40,124 bases of DNA from positions 1 through 40,124 of the forward strand of contig MTOQ01000052.1 of NCBI GenBank assembly GCA_002011735.1, read 5' to 3'. The DNA is from Nitrospirae bacterium JdFR-81 (GTDB taxonomy: Bacteria; Nitrospirota; Thermodesulfovibrionia; UBA6902). Both the position numbers and the translations under genes were made by a program. Positions 26,606 to 34,865 of the stretch are shown piece by piece. The notes beneath the pieces are model-generated. The model did no database searches. It had not been told where the DNA came from and was given only the letters and a program-made list of their open reading frames with translations. Each line of letters opens with the position of its first letter. Within the stretch, counting starts at the first letter, position 1.

Positions 26606-27526
26606 CTAAAAGTTCTCCTCTATGTACCTCTCGGCAGAGACGGCAGAGATCGCACCATCGCCCACAGCGGTTGCTATCTGTTTCAGGGCCTTTGACCTCA
26701 CATCACCTGCCGCAAACACCCCTGGCACCGATGTGGCCATCCAGTCATCAGTGATTATATAACCATCCTCATCGAGGGCCAGGGAGCCCCTGAAGAGGTC
26801 TGTGTTCGGCCTATAACCGATATAGATAAATACGCCCTTTACATCCAGCCTCGATCTCTCACCTGTCCTGACATTCCTCAGGCGCAGGGCCCTCACAGTC
26901 TCCTCACCCTCGATCTCCTCCACAACCGTCTCCAGGATGAACTCCACCTTGGGATTTGAACGTGCACGTTCCTGCGTTATCTTTGCGGCCCTGAATTGAT
27001 CCCTGCGGTGTATAACATATACAACCTCCGCAAACCTCGTCAAGAACAGACCCTCCTCAAGGGCAGAATCACCACCACCCACCACGGCCACCCTCTCACC
27101 GCTGAAGAAGGCACCATCACATGTCGCACAGTATGAGACACCCTTGCCCCTGAACTCCCTCTCACCCCTTATATCCAGAGACTTGGGGCTTGCACCTGTT
27201 GAGATAATCACCGTCTTGCTCTTGTATAGTTTATCACCATCAAGGACTATCTCCTTGATCTTCCCATCCAGCCTGACATCCACAACCGTGCCGTTGATGA
27301 TCTCAAGGTCGAACCTCCTTGCATGCCTCTCCATCCTCTGGGCAAGCTCAGGGCCTGATATGCCCTCATCAAAGCCCGGATAGTTCTCGATCCATTCGGT
27401 CGTGGCAACCTGACCACCTGAAAGCCCCTTCTCTATCAGGAGACACTTCAGCCTTGCCCTTGCGGTATAAAGCCCTGCTGTAAGACCAGCAGGGCCTCCG
27501 CCAATAATCACAACATCGTATAGCAT
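26606..27526 (-). CDS. trxB: Thioredoxin reductase
   Basis: FAD enzyme that reduces thioredoxin with NADPH. 306 aa. FAD motif IIGGGPAGLTAGLYTAR (7-23), redox pair Cys133-Cys136 in SYCATCDGAFF, NADPH-site VVGGGDSALEEGLFL and the C-terminal VFAAGDVRSKALKQIATAVGDG-type ending (AAGDVRSK). It overlaps the trxA stop by one base (TAATG), so the two partners are co-translated. Confidence 0.97.
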   Translation of the reverse strand: MLYDVVIIGGGPAGLTAGLYTARARLKCLLIEKGLSGGQVATTEWIENYPGFDEGISGPELAQRMERHARRFDLEIINGTVVDVRLDGKIKEIVLDGDKLYKSKTVIISTGASPKSLDIRGEREFRGKGVSYCATCDGAFFSGERVAVVGGGDSALEEGLFLTRFAEVVYVIHRRDQFRAAKITQERARSNPKVEFILETVVEEIEGEETVRALRLRNVRTGERSRLDVKGVFIYIGYRPNTDLFRGSLALDEDGYIITDDWMATSVPGVFAAGDVRSKALKQIATAVGDGAISAVSAERYIEENF

Positions 27527-27855
27527 TAACCAAGAAGGGAGTCGATCTTTGATTTCAGCTGGGCCTTTGGCACCGCACCAACCACCTGATCCAGTATCTT
27601 GCCGTCCTTAAAAAATATAAGGGTTGGAATGCCCCTGATATTAAACCTGCTTGCAAGGTCAGGGTTTTCATCGGTGTTGACCTTTGCAAATGTGACCCTG
27701 CCCTCATACTCCCTGGCAAGCTCCTCAACAACAGGGGCGATTATCTTGCATGGGCCACACCAGGTAGCCCAGAAATCGACCATTACAAGGTTCTGTGACT
27801 GGAGAACCACGTTATCAAATGTGTCGGTGGTAACGCTCTTTACTGCCTCAGACAT
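27526..27855 (-). CDS. trxA: Thioredoxin
   Basis: General disulfide reductant. 109 aa with the active site WATWCGPCK (Cys33, Cys36), then IAPVVEELA and the cis-proline strand IRGIPTLIFFKDG. The ATG at 27855 follows AGGAGG by five bases; an in-frame TTG at 27858 is one codon earlier and less likely. Confidence 0.97.
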   Translation of the reverse strand: MSEAVKSVTTDTFDNVVLQSQNLVMVDFWATWCGPCKIIAPVVEELAREYEGRVTFAKVNTDENPDLASRFNIRGIPTLIFFKDGKILDQVVGAVPKAQLKSKIDSLLG

Positions 27856-27884
27856 CAAGACCTCCTCATCAAAAAATTTATTTA

Positions 27885-27914
27885 ATTATATTTCCAATAC
27901 CCGCACTTTGTCAA
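27885..27914 (-). promoter_or_regulatory. Strong sigma-70 promoter for trxA-trxB
   Basis: Minus-strand TTGACA (27914 to 27909) and TATAAT (27890 to 27885) with an 18-base spacer: both hexamers match consensus perfectly. The leader before the trxA ATG would be about 25 bases and contains AGGAGG. High, constitutive expression is expected. Confidence 0.85.
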
Positions 27915-27975
27915 TTTCACCGCTTGCATGTCACCTCATGTGAAGTCTATTCAAAAAACTGGTAGAATCTAAGAA

Positions 27976-28398
27976 ATGAAGAGGATATACACGCTCGGCA
28001 CAGACCTCAGGAGCCTTGAGGACTTTATGGAGATACTCTCTGCATACGGGATCGAGACGGTCATAGATGTGAGGAGCTTCCCGTCAAGCAAGCTTGAGCA
28101 CTTCAGGAGGGCCAATCTGGAGGCGATATTACGAAGGGAGATGTTCGAATATCACCACCTTGGCAGCAGTCTTGGGGGTTTCAGAAAGGGTGGATACAGA
28201 AACTACACCCACACAGAGGCGTTCAAAAGGGGTATCGATGAACTCGAACACATTGCATCAAAAAGATCATCGACCATCATATGTGCCGAGAGGTTTCCGT
28301 GGAAATGTCACAGGCGATTCATAGCAATGGAACTGCAGAGGAGGGGCTGGGAGGTACACCACATAATTGACAAGGGAAAGGTCTGGATACCAAAGTGA
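27976..28398 (+). CDS. DUF488 family protein
   Basis: A 140-aa DUF488 protein. IYTLGTDLRSLEDF at the start, TVIDVRSFPSSKL, the central YHHLGSSLGGFRKGGY and the Cys-rich CAERFPWKCHRRFIA near 103-117 are characteristic. The family's biochemical activity is not settled; the conserved Cys, Glu and His suggest an enzyme. It starts after a divergent spacer shared with trxA. Confidence 0.88.
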   Translation: MKRIYTLGTDLRSLEDFMEILSAYGIETVIDVRSFPSSKLEHFRRANLEAILRREMFEYHHLGSSLGGFRKGGYRNYTHTEAFKRGIDELEHIASKRSSTIICAERFPWKCHRRFIAMELQRRGWEVHHIIDKGKVWIPK

Positions 28399-28450
28399 GC
28401 CCATTCACTGTATGATATTAAAAACGGCTGAGGAGGCACTATTTTTTTAT

Positions 28451-28479
28451 TTGCATTGTGGTGCTATATGTAGTATGAT
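28451..28479 (+). promoter_or_regulatory. Candidate promoter of the radical SAM gene
   Basis: TTGCAT (28451-28456), a 17-base spacer and TATGAT (28474-28479, 5 of 6). The -35 is weak (3 of 6), which fits a regulated promoter with an operator at the start point. Confidence 0.4.
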
Positions 28480-28480
28480 A

Positions 28481-28505
28481 GGGGTAATGACCCCATGGTG
28501 GGTCA
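28481..28505 (+). promoter_or_regulatory. Operator-like or attenuator-like palindromes before the radical SAM gene
   Basis: Two overlapping inverted repeats: GGGGT/ACCCC (28481-28485 with 28490-28494) and TGACCC/GGGTCA (28488-28493 with 28500-28505). They cannot form together as RNA hairpins. They lie where transcription from the candidate promoter would start and about 30 bases before the start codon. Confidence 0.45.
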
Positions 28506-28533
28506 AAATTAAAGAGAGAAAGAAGGAAGTATC

Positions 28534-30348
28534 ATGAAGAGGATTTATTTTGTAGAGGCAAAATCACCAGGGGCGCATATCTTCAGCAAGACCACCCTGC
28601 CAAGACTGGGCTCTATACTCCTTGCAACCATCCTCAGGGAGAGGGGGTATGAGACAAGGGCATTCATCGAGGACATCTCCATACCTGACTGGAGGGAGCT
28701 TGAGGATGCCGATATGATATGCATATCATCAATCACATCCACCGCACCAAGGGCCTATCAGATTGCCCAGAGGTTCAAGGGCCTCAACATCCCGATAGTC
28801 TTTGGTGGTCCCCATCCGACATTCATGCCCGAGGAGGCACTCCAGTATGGCGACTATGTCGTGAGGGGTGAGGGAGAGGAGACCATCATCGAGCTGGTCG
28901 AATGCCTTGAGAGGGGCCTCTCACCAGAGGGGATAAAGGGGCTCTCATTCAAAAGGCCTGATGGCTCGATCATACATAATCCAGAGAGGGGGCTTGTCCA
29001 GGACCTTGACGCCTGGCCAATCCCTGACTTCAGCCTGGTCTATAACTGGAACAGGATAAGGACCATACCAATAGCAACATCAAGGGGCTGTCCATTCGCC
29101 TGTAAGTTCTGCTCGGTGATACAGATGTTCGGGAGGAAGTACCGTTATAAATCCATTGAGAGGGTGATCGAGGAGATCAGGATGCTGGCGTCTGAAAAGA
29201 CGCATGTCTTCTTTATTGACGACAACTTTACGGCCAATAAGAAGAGGACAAAGCAACTGCTCCAGGCGATACTGGACAACAACCTGAAGATAGAATGGAG
29301 TGCACAGGTGAGGACCGACATAGCGAATGACCCTGAACTGCTCAGGCTGATGAAGGAGACGAACTGCTTCAATCTTTACATCGGCTTTGAATCGATCAAC
29401 CCCGAGACGCTCAAGCTCTATAACAAGGGACAGAGCCTTGAGGATATAAACAGGGCGATCAAGACCATAAAGTCATACTCCATATCCATACACGGGATGT
29501 TCGTCCTCGGCTCGGACATGGACGACATCCAGACGATAAGGGAGACCGAGCGGTTTGCAAAGAGGCTGAATATCGACTCTGTGCAGTTCCTGGTGCTTAC
29601 ACCACTGCCAGGCACGCCTGTATTTGAAGAGCTGAGGGATCACGGCCGCCTCCTCCACACTGACTGGAGTAAATACGATGCACACCATGCGGTTTTCGAA
29701 CCGAAGCACATGACGCCCTTTGAGCTCCATATGGAGACCCTCAAGGCGATGGGAAGGTTCTATTCATGGGGTCTGATACTGCGAAACCTGTGGAGATTTG
29801 ATATATTCTATGCCTTTATAGGGCTCTATGGGAAGAGGTCTGTAAAGAAGGGACTGTCAACGAGCAAGAGGTATCTGGAGAACCTGAAGGCCTCCATCAT
29901 CGCCGAGTTTGACAGGAAGACAGAGGGCATCAGGGAGTATTTCTCCAAGAGGCAGAGGCCTGAGAGGGGTGTGCTCCTGAATGCCGCGTGTATCGATAAG
30001 ATAGAGATCCAGTTCTTCAGGGCGTTTTTTAAGAGGCTTGGCAAGGAGATAATCCTGAGCAAGGAGGCACTCAATGTCCCAGGGAATGTGCTGAGCATAA
30101 CGCCCATTGTTAAGAGCCTGAGTGACAGGGGACAGGCAGGTGCAGAATGCCTGAAGGAGCTCTATGAGAGGAACAAGGGGAAGGTGGTCAATATAAGGCC
30201 GATCTCCCTCTATAATGCCTGTGTCAAGATCGGGCTCCTCCTTAATATAAACCTGAAGAAGATACGCAAGGCGTATGAGAAGGCGCTCAAGGAGGTCGGT
30301 GGCAGGTCGTTTGAGTGTGAGAGCCTCATAATAAGTATAAGGGATTAG
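28534..30348 (+). CDS. B12-binding-domain radical SAM protein with extra C-terminal region
   Basis: A 604-aa enzyme. Residues about 1-165 form a cobalamin-binding-like Rossmann domain (MICISSITSTAPRAYQIA, VFGGPHPTFMPE, VVRGEGEETI); there is no DxHxxG loop, as in many BchE/HpnJ-type proteins. The radical SAM core follows, with the 4Fe-4S ligands Cys186, Cys190 and Cys193 (CPFACKFC), FFIDDNFTANKKR and YIGFESINPETL. Residues about 380-465 resemble the usual C-terminal helices; about 465-604 are an additional region I do not recognise. AAGGAAG lies five bases before the ATG. The reaction is unknown. Confidence 0.88.
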   Translation: MKRIYFVEAKSPGAHIFSKTTLPRLGSILLATILRERGYETRAFIEDISIPDWRELEDADMICISSITSTAPRAYQIAQRFKGLNIPIVFGGPHPTFMPEEALQYGDYVVRGEGEETIIELVECLERGLSPEGIKGLSFKRPDGSIIHNPERGLVQDLDAWPIPDFSLVYNWNRIRTIPIATSRGCPFACKFCSVIQMFGRKYRYKSIERVIEEIRMLASEKTHVFFIDDNFTANKKRTKQLLQAILDNNLKIEWSAQVRTDIANDPELLRLMKETNCFNLYIGFESINPETLKLYNKGQSLEDINRAIKTIKSYSISIHGMFVLGSDMDDIQTIRETERFAKRLNIDSVQFLVLTPLPGTPVFEELRDHGRLLHTDWSKYDAHHAVFEPKHMTPFELHMETLKAMGRFYSWGLILRNLWRFDIFYAFIGLYGKRSVKKGLSTSKRYLENLKASIIAEFDRKTEGIREYFSKRQRPERGVLLNAACIDKIEIQFFRAFFKRLGKEIILSKEALNVPGNVLSITPIVKSLSDRGQAGAECLKELYERNKGKVVNIRPISLYNACVKIGLLLNINLKKIRKAYEKALKEVGGRSFECESLIISIRD

Positions 30349-30824
30349 ACCATGGCCTTCTTTGAATAATACTCGAGCTCAAGGAGCCTCCTCTTTATAT
30401 CCACCCCTGACGAGTATCCACCGATAGAGCCGTCTGACTCTATCACCCTGTGGCAGGGCAGTATTATGGGGATGGGGTTCTTTGAGAGGGCACGACCAAC
30501 CGCCCTTGTCGCCTTTGGCATCCCGATCCTCTCGGCAAGCCATTTATACGTCCTTGTCTCACCATAGGGTATCTCCCTGAGAGTGGTCCACACCCTCTTC
30601 TCGAAATCCGTCCCCCTGAGAAACCTTATCTTCTGGTTAAAGACCACACCCGAGCCTCCAAAATACTCCCTCAACTGCCTTATAAGGCCATCAGGTGCTG
30701 AACCAGCCCTGTACTGGATGCCTGCAGGCTTCTTGAAGGAGACGGCAGTGAGATACCCCCCTGAGAAGACCATGTAGAGCATACCGATGGGGCTCTTAAA
30801 GGTATCATAATAAATCCCTTTCAT
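30345..30824 (-). CDS. ogt: Methylated-DNA-protein-cysteine methyltransferase
   Basis: Suicide repair enzyme taking alkyl groups from O6-alkylguanine. 159 aa. Active site LPCHRVI with Cys124; the helix-turn-helix/arginine-finger region TRAVGRALSKNP and the helix YGETRTYKWLAERIG are present. It overlaps mlaC by four bases upstream and, convergently, the radical SAM gene by four bases. Its place at the end of the Mla operon is probably incidental. Confidence 0.95.
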   Translation of the reverse strand: MKGIYYDTFKSPIGMLYMVFSGGYLTAVSFKKPAGIQYRAGSAPDGLIRQLREYFGGSGVVFNQKIRFLRGTDFEKRVWTTLREIPYGETRTYKWLAERIGMPKATRAVGRALSKNPIPIILPCHRVIESDGSIGGYSSGVDIKRRLLELEYYSKKAMV

Positions 30825-31423
30825 TCCAGTGCCTTCTCCTCCCTGAGTTTATCCTTCATCCTCCTTATCAGGCCCTCAAAGGATTCTGAGTTTATGATCT
30901 TGTTGAACTGTACCCTGTAATTGTTTATCAGGCTCACACCCTCTATTATCACATCATAGACAAGCCACTCGGACCCCCTCCTCATGAGGCGATAATCAAC
31001 AGGTGTCACCGTGTTGTCCCTTGATATAATCCTCGTCCTGACCACTGCGTATCCATCATCTATCCGTTCTTCTGTAAAGAGTATCCTTTCGTCCGTGTAT
31101 GATTCGATCCTGTTTATATAAGATCTTTCCAGTAATTCACTGAACAGGGGCACAAACTCCCTCCTCTCAACGGCACTCCTCCTTGCCCAGTGGATACCGA
31201 GGGCACGCCTGCTCATCTCCTCAAAATCGAACCTCCTGTAGATTAATTGCCTCAGTAGCTGTCTCCTCCTTGCCCGATTCTCTGGCCTCTTGAGCTCCTC
31301 GTCCTTAAGGATATTGAGCACGCCATCAATGGTGACCTTCATCTGATCCATGGGCCCTATGGCATAACCACGGATGGGCAGGATGAGCAAAAAGAGGATC
31401 AATACCACCTTCGGCACCCTCAT
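30821..31423 (-). CDS. mlaC: MlaC-family phospholipid-binding periplasmic protein
   Basis: A 200-aa Tol-Tol/MlaC-family protein that carries phospholipid across the periplasm. Signal peptide MRVPKVVLILFLLILPIRGYA, then the domain with RRFDFEEMSRRALG, FSELLERSYINRIESY, DYRLMRRGSEWLVYDVIIEGVSLI and YRVQFNKII, all family-typical. It overlaps the TolC-family gene by four bases (ATGA) and ogt by four, so it is a fixed part of the operon. Confidence 0.93.
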   Translation of the reverse strand: MRVPKVVLILFLLILPIRGYAIGPMDQMKVTIDGVLNILKDEELKRPENRARRRQLLRQLIYRRFDFEEMSRRALGIHWARRSAVERREFVPLFSELLERSYINRIESYTDERILFTEERIDDGYAVVRTRIISRDNTVTPVDYRLMRRGSEWLVYDVIIEGVSLINNYRVQFNKIINSESFEGLIRRMKDKLREEKALE

Positions 31424-32778
31424 TCCATAGCCTCCTCAATATCCATACCTGTCACATGATGGAGGTTTGCATAGGAGAGCCTCTCGTTATATACAGCCCT
31501 GAGATAATCCGCCCTTGTCAGTGCATACATCTTGATGGCATCAGCGACATCCTCCGCCTCCCCCACACCCATATCAAAATTTGAGAGGGCGGTCACAAGC
31601 CACCTCTTTGCGTTCTTATAGGCAGACTCTGTTGCCATGAGGTCCTTCCTTGCCTTCTCGATCTCCAGATATGCCTTCCTCACCTCAAAAGGTATGCCCT
31701 CATCAGCATACCTCTTCTTCTCAAGGAGCTTGTTCAGTTCTGCCTCTGCCTCCATAAGCCTCCCCTTTGTTATGCCAAAGTCTATTGTCCATCTGAGCCC
31801 AAGGAAGACCGACGCATATGAATGGTTGAACTCGTCAAAGACAAAAGGGTTATGGAGCCTGTCCCTGTTTGAGGCACCTGCTATCGAACCCTTGAAGCCC
31901 ATGAAGAAGACAGGGTAATAACCGCTCCTTTCGGCCTCAACAAGCGCCCTCTTGGCCTTTATACCCTCCCTCAGCTGGATGAACTCAGGCCTCCTCTGCC
32001 TTGCATCCCTTATGCTCTCCTCAAGCGGCTTCAGTGAGTCACCAAGGGGCAGGAAAGGCTCATCCTCTATATCGAACTCCACATCATCGGCTATCCCCGT
32101 CATCGTCCTCAGGGCATCCGTTGCCACAGCAAGGCCCTCCTCCACCTCATTGAGTCTTGCATCAATAATCCCAAGGAATGTCATGAGCTTGTATCTGTCC
32201 ACCTCATCGGCCGTGGGCAGGCCCTTCTCAAGCCTCCTGTTCACCTTATCGAGCGCCTCCTCGATGGTCTCCTTTATGTCCAGTATGTGTATCCTCAGGC
32301 TCTTTGCAAGCTGGATGGTATAGTACAGCCTCTTTGTCCTTAATACGATCTCAGATATCACCCTCTCCCTTGCAGCCCGTGTGGCCCCTATCCCTCCCTC
32401 GGCAGCCTCCCTGAGGTTGCTCAGCCTGCCGAAGGTATATAACGGCTGGATCAGGGTTATCTCGCTCCTGCCGAATATCCCGTTGATTACAGGGTCTGTT
32501 GAGTCGTCAGGTGATGAGACCTGATCCCCCCTTGCCCTTGGAGATGGTGCGGTGATCGCGAGGACCTCGATCTGCGGATAATGGGCACCCTCTGCCTGCT
32601 GCCTCTTTGCCTCCAACCTCTTGACCTCATATGAGGCCTCTGCCACCTCCGGACTCAGCTCAACGGCCCTCTTTATGCATTGTCTGAGATCAAGGACAAT
32701 CCGCTCCCTTGCAGACACAGCAGATGATCCAGCCGATAACAGCATAAACACCATCAGAAGACAGAGCCTCTGCGTCAT
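31420..32778 (-). CDS. TolC-family outer membrane protein within the Mla operon
   Basis: A 452-aa outer membrane factor with signal peptide (MTQRLCLLMVFMLLSAGSSAVSA) and two coiled-coil halves (ELSPEVAEASYEVKRLEAKR, LGVGEAEDVADAIK-like GVGEAEDVADAI in half two; PLYTFGRLSNL and LRWTIDFGITKG as barrel strands). It lies between mlaD and mlaC and overlaps mlaC by four bases, so it is very probably part of the same lipid-transport machine. In E. coli this position is empty and the outer membrane partner is MlaA, which is absent here. Confidence 0.9.
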   Translation of the reverse strand: MTQRLCLLMVFMLLSAGSSAVSARERIVLDLRQCIKRAVELSPEVAEASYEVKRLEAKRQQAEGAHYPQIEVLAITAPSPRARGDQVSSPDDSTDPVINGIFGRSEITLIQPLYTFGRLSNLREAAEGGIGATRAARERVISEIVLRTKRLYYTIQLAKSLRIHILDIKETIEEALDKVNRRLEKGLPTADEVDRYKLMTFLGIIDARLNEVEEGLAVATDALRTMTGIADDVEFDIEDEPFLPLGDSLKPLEESIRDARQRRPEFIQLREGIKAKRALVEAERSGYYPVFFMGFKGSIAGASNRDRLHNPFVFDEFNHSYASVFLGLRWTIDFGITKGRLMEAEAELNKLLEKKRYADEGIPFEVRKAYLEIEKARKDLMATESAYKNAKRWLVTALSNFDMGVGEAEDVADAIKMYALTRADYLRAVYNERLSYANLHHVTGMDIEEAME

Positions 32779-32834
32779 AAGAGACCACCTCCCAATATAT
32801 AATCCAAGACTGGAGAGTACAGATTGCCTTAAAC

Positions 32835-33275
32835 CTATATCTTCCCTATGGCATATTTGAGGAGCAGCTCCTCAAGCTCTACAGCGGATTCTGTCTCCCT
32901 TATCACACCCCCTGGCTCTATAAACCTCTCTGATGCACCAGGGGTGATCTCTATATACTTCTCACCTATCAGCCCCTTTGTCCTTATCGAGGCAATCGCA
33001 TCCTCCTGTAGCCTCACATCCCTCCTTATCTTCAGTGTCAGTTTTGCCCTGTAATCCTCGAGCTCAACCTTATCCACCTTGCCCACCCTCACCCCTGCTA
33101 TCTCAACAGAGGTGCCCGGTCTTACAGCACCTGCCCTGTCGAAGAAGGCATAGACCCTGTACCAGTCATCACCAAAGAGTTCGAGCCTGCCAAGGTTTAT
33201 GGAGATATAGGCGAGTGCGAGGATGCCCACCAGCATGAAGAAGCCAACCGCCATCTCAAGGTTGAATCTCCTCAT
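32835..33275 (-). CDS. mlaD: MCE-domain protein MlaD
   Basis: A 146-aa inner-membrane-anchored MCE protein that forms a ring guiding lipids. N-terminal anchor MAVGFFMLVGILALAYISI (about 8-26), then the MCE fold (about 38-118): RVYAFFDRAGAVRPGTSVE, VGKVDKVELE and LIGEKYIEITPG. Nine bases after mlaF. Confidence 0.95.
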   Translation of the reverse strand: MRRFNLEMAVGFFMLVGILALAYISINLGRLELFGDDWYRVYAFFDRAGAVRPGTSVEIAGVRVGKVDKVELEDYRAKLTLKIRRDVRLQEDAIASIRTKGLIGEKYIEITPGASERFIEPGGVIRETESAVELEELLLKYAIGKI

Positions 33276-33284
33276 CTCGTCCTC

Positions 33285-34049
33285 CTAAAAGACAACATTT
33301 ATAGGGCCCTCAAGGCTACCCTTTATAAATTGCTGGACCGCTCCATTGCCTGAATTCATTATCTCAGACGGTGTCCCGATCTCTATAATCCTGCCATCAT
33401 AGAGCATCGCAACCCTGTCAGCGATCTCGAAGATACCAGGCACCTCATGACTGATTATAACACCTGTAAAGTTGAATTTCCTGTGGCTTTCTGCGATCAA
33501 CTGGTGGATCGAGGAACATATCACAGGATCGAGCCCTGTGGTGGGCTCGTCAAAGAGGATTATCTCTGGCTCCATGACAAGGGCACGGGCAAGGGCCACT
33601 CGCTTCTTCATGCCACCACTGAGTTCATCAGGCCACTTGCCCTCAGAACCCCTGAGGCCAACATGTGCAAGCACATCCAGTGCCCTCTCCATTATCTCTT
33701 CATCGCGCAGCCTCGTCCTCTCCCTCAATGGAAAGGTGACATTCTCAAGCACCGTCATGGAATCGAAGAGTGCCCCCCACTGGAACAGGAATGCAAACCT
33801 CTCCCTTATCCTGTTTATATCATCACCCTTCATGGTGGTGATATCCTCACCATAGACGAGTATCCTCCCGTTGTCAGGCCTGAGGAGGCCTATCAGGTGT
33901 TTTAAGAGCACGGTCTTACCAACGCCACTTGGACCCATTATCACAAGGATCTCGCCCCTGAACACCTCAAGGTTCAGACGATCCAGCACCTTTACGCCAT
34001 TGAATGACTTTGTGACATCGATAAACCTTATTATCGGCTCCCTGCTCAT
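33285..34049 (-). CDS. mlaF: MlaF-type ABC transporter ATPase
   Basis: ATPase of the lipid-transport complex. From ATG 34049 it is 254 aa (MSREPIIRFIDVTKSF). Walker A GPSGVGKTVL, Q-loop LFQWGALFDSMTV, signature LSGGMKKRVALARAL and Walker B ILFDEPTTGLDP are complete. The start codon overlaps the mlaE stop by four bases. A longer in-frame reading to 34154 is composed of unlikely Arg/Gly/His-rich residues inside mlaE and is rejected. Confidence 0.96.
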   Translation of the reverse strand: MSREPIIRFIDVTKSFNGVKVLDRLNLEVFRGEILVIMGPSGVGKTVLLKHLIGLLRPDNGRILVYGEDITTMKGDDINRIRERFAFLFQWGALFDSMTVLENVTFPLRERTRLRDEEIMERALDVLAHVGLRGSEGKWPDELSGGMKKRVALARALVMEPEIILFDEPTTGLDPVICSSIHQLIAESHRKFNFTGVIISHEVPGIFEIADRVAMLYDGRIIEIGTPSEIMNSGNGAVQQFIKGSLEGPINVVF

Positions 34050-34825
34050 ATGAATACCGAGCCTATGAAATAGTCCCAGACGAGGATGAGCACCGACGAG
34101 AGGACGACCGCCTCTGTGGTCGCCCTGCTCACACCCTCGGCACCATGTCCACAATAAAAGCCCTTATATGAACAGACCCATGTAACGATGACGCCGAAAC
34201 TCAATGATTTATATATACCGACAAGCACATCATCCATGTTGATAAAGGTCTGCATCTCTGAAAAATATGTCCCTGAGCTCATCCCAAGCAGTCTGACGCC
34301 AACGAAATAACCACCATAGATGCCAACGACATCGAAGATCGCCGCCAGCATCGGAAAGACCAGCAGTCCTGCAAGTATAGTGGGGGAGATGAGGTATCTC
34401 ACGGGATTCAGCGCCATGGAGTAGAATGCGTCTATCTGCTCTGTTATCCTCATCATACCTATCTCCGCTGTAAGTGCAGAGCCTGTCCTGCCTGTTATCA
34501 TGAGAGCCGAGAACACAGGGCCGAGCTCCCTGACGAGGCTGAGGGCAACGGCAGGACCGAGCAGTGCCGCTGAACCGAACTTCTCAAGGGTGTAGTAGAG
34601 CTGGAGGCCAAGCACCATCCCTGTGAACGCACCTGTAAGCAGGATGATTATCATCGACCTTGTGCCCAGGAACCTGATCCTGAGGAGGAACCACCTGAAT
34701 TTAAAGGGCGGGGTGAAGAGTGTGTAGATGGCCTCAAATAGAAATATGGTCATCCTGCCCATCTCGGAAAGAACAGACAGGACGTATCCACCCATCCTGG
34801 CAATGATGCCCACAATCCACCCCAC
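34046..34825 (-). CDS. mlaE: MlaE-type ABC transporter permease
   Basis: A 259-aa inner membrane permease of the MlaE/YrbE family with about five or six hydrophobic segments. The family box LVRELGPVFSALMITGRTGSALTAEIG and the C-terminal SYKGFYCGHGAEGVSRATTEAVV are present (in shorter pieces: ELGPVFSALMITGR, GAEGVSRATTEAVV). The start is uncertain: GTG 34825 has no visible ribosome site, and an ATG at codon 11 is possible. No STAS-domain MlaB gene follows. 40 bases downstream of rel. Confidence 0.93.
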   Translation of the reverse strand: MGWIVGIIARMGGYVLSVLSEMGRMTIFLFEAIYTLFTPPFKFRWFLLRIRFLGTRSMIIILLTGAFTGMVLGLQLYYTLEKFGSAALLGPAVALSLVRELGPVFSALMITGRTGSALTAEIGMMRITEQIDAFYSMALNPVRYLISPTILAGLLVFPMLAAIFDVVGIYGGYFVGVRLLGMSSGTYFSEMQTFINMDDVLVGIYKSLSFGVIVTWVCSYKGFYCGHGAEGVSRATTEAVVLSSVLILVWDYFIGSVFI

Positions 34826-34865
34826 CAGAAGATTCTATCAAAAAAAGAAAAAAAATGAAGCCGGA

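Noticed and set aside
33285-34154. Longer 289-aa reading of mlaF
   Set aside because: The extra 35 residues are Arg/Gly/His-rich, lie inside mlaE in another frame, and the ATG at 34049 with ATGA overlap is the normal start.
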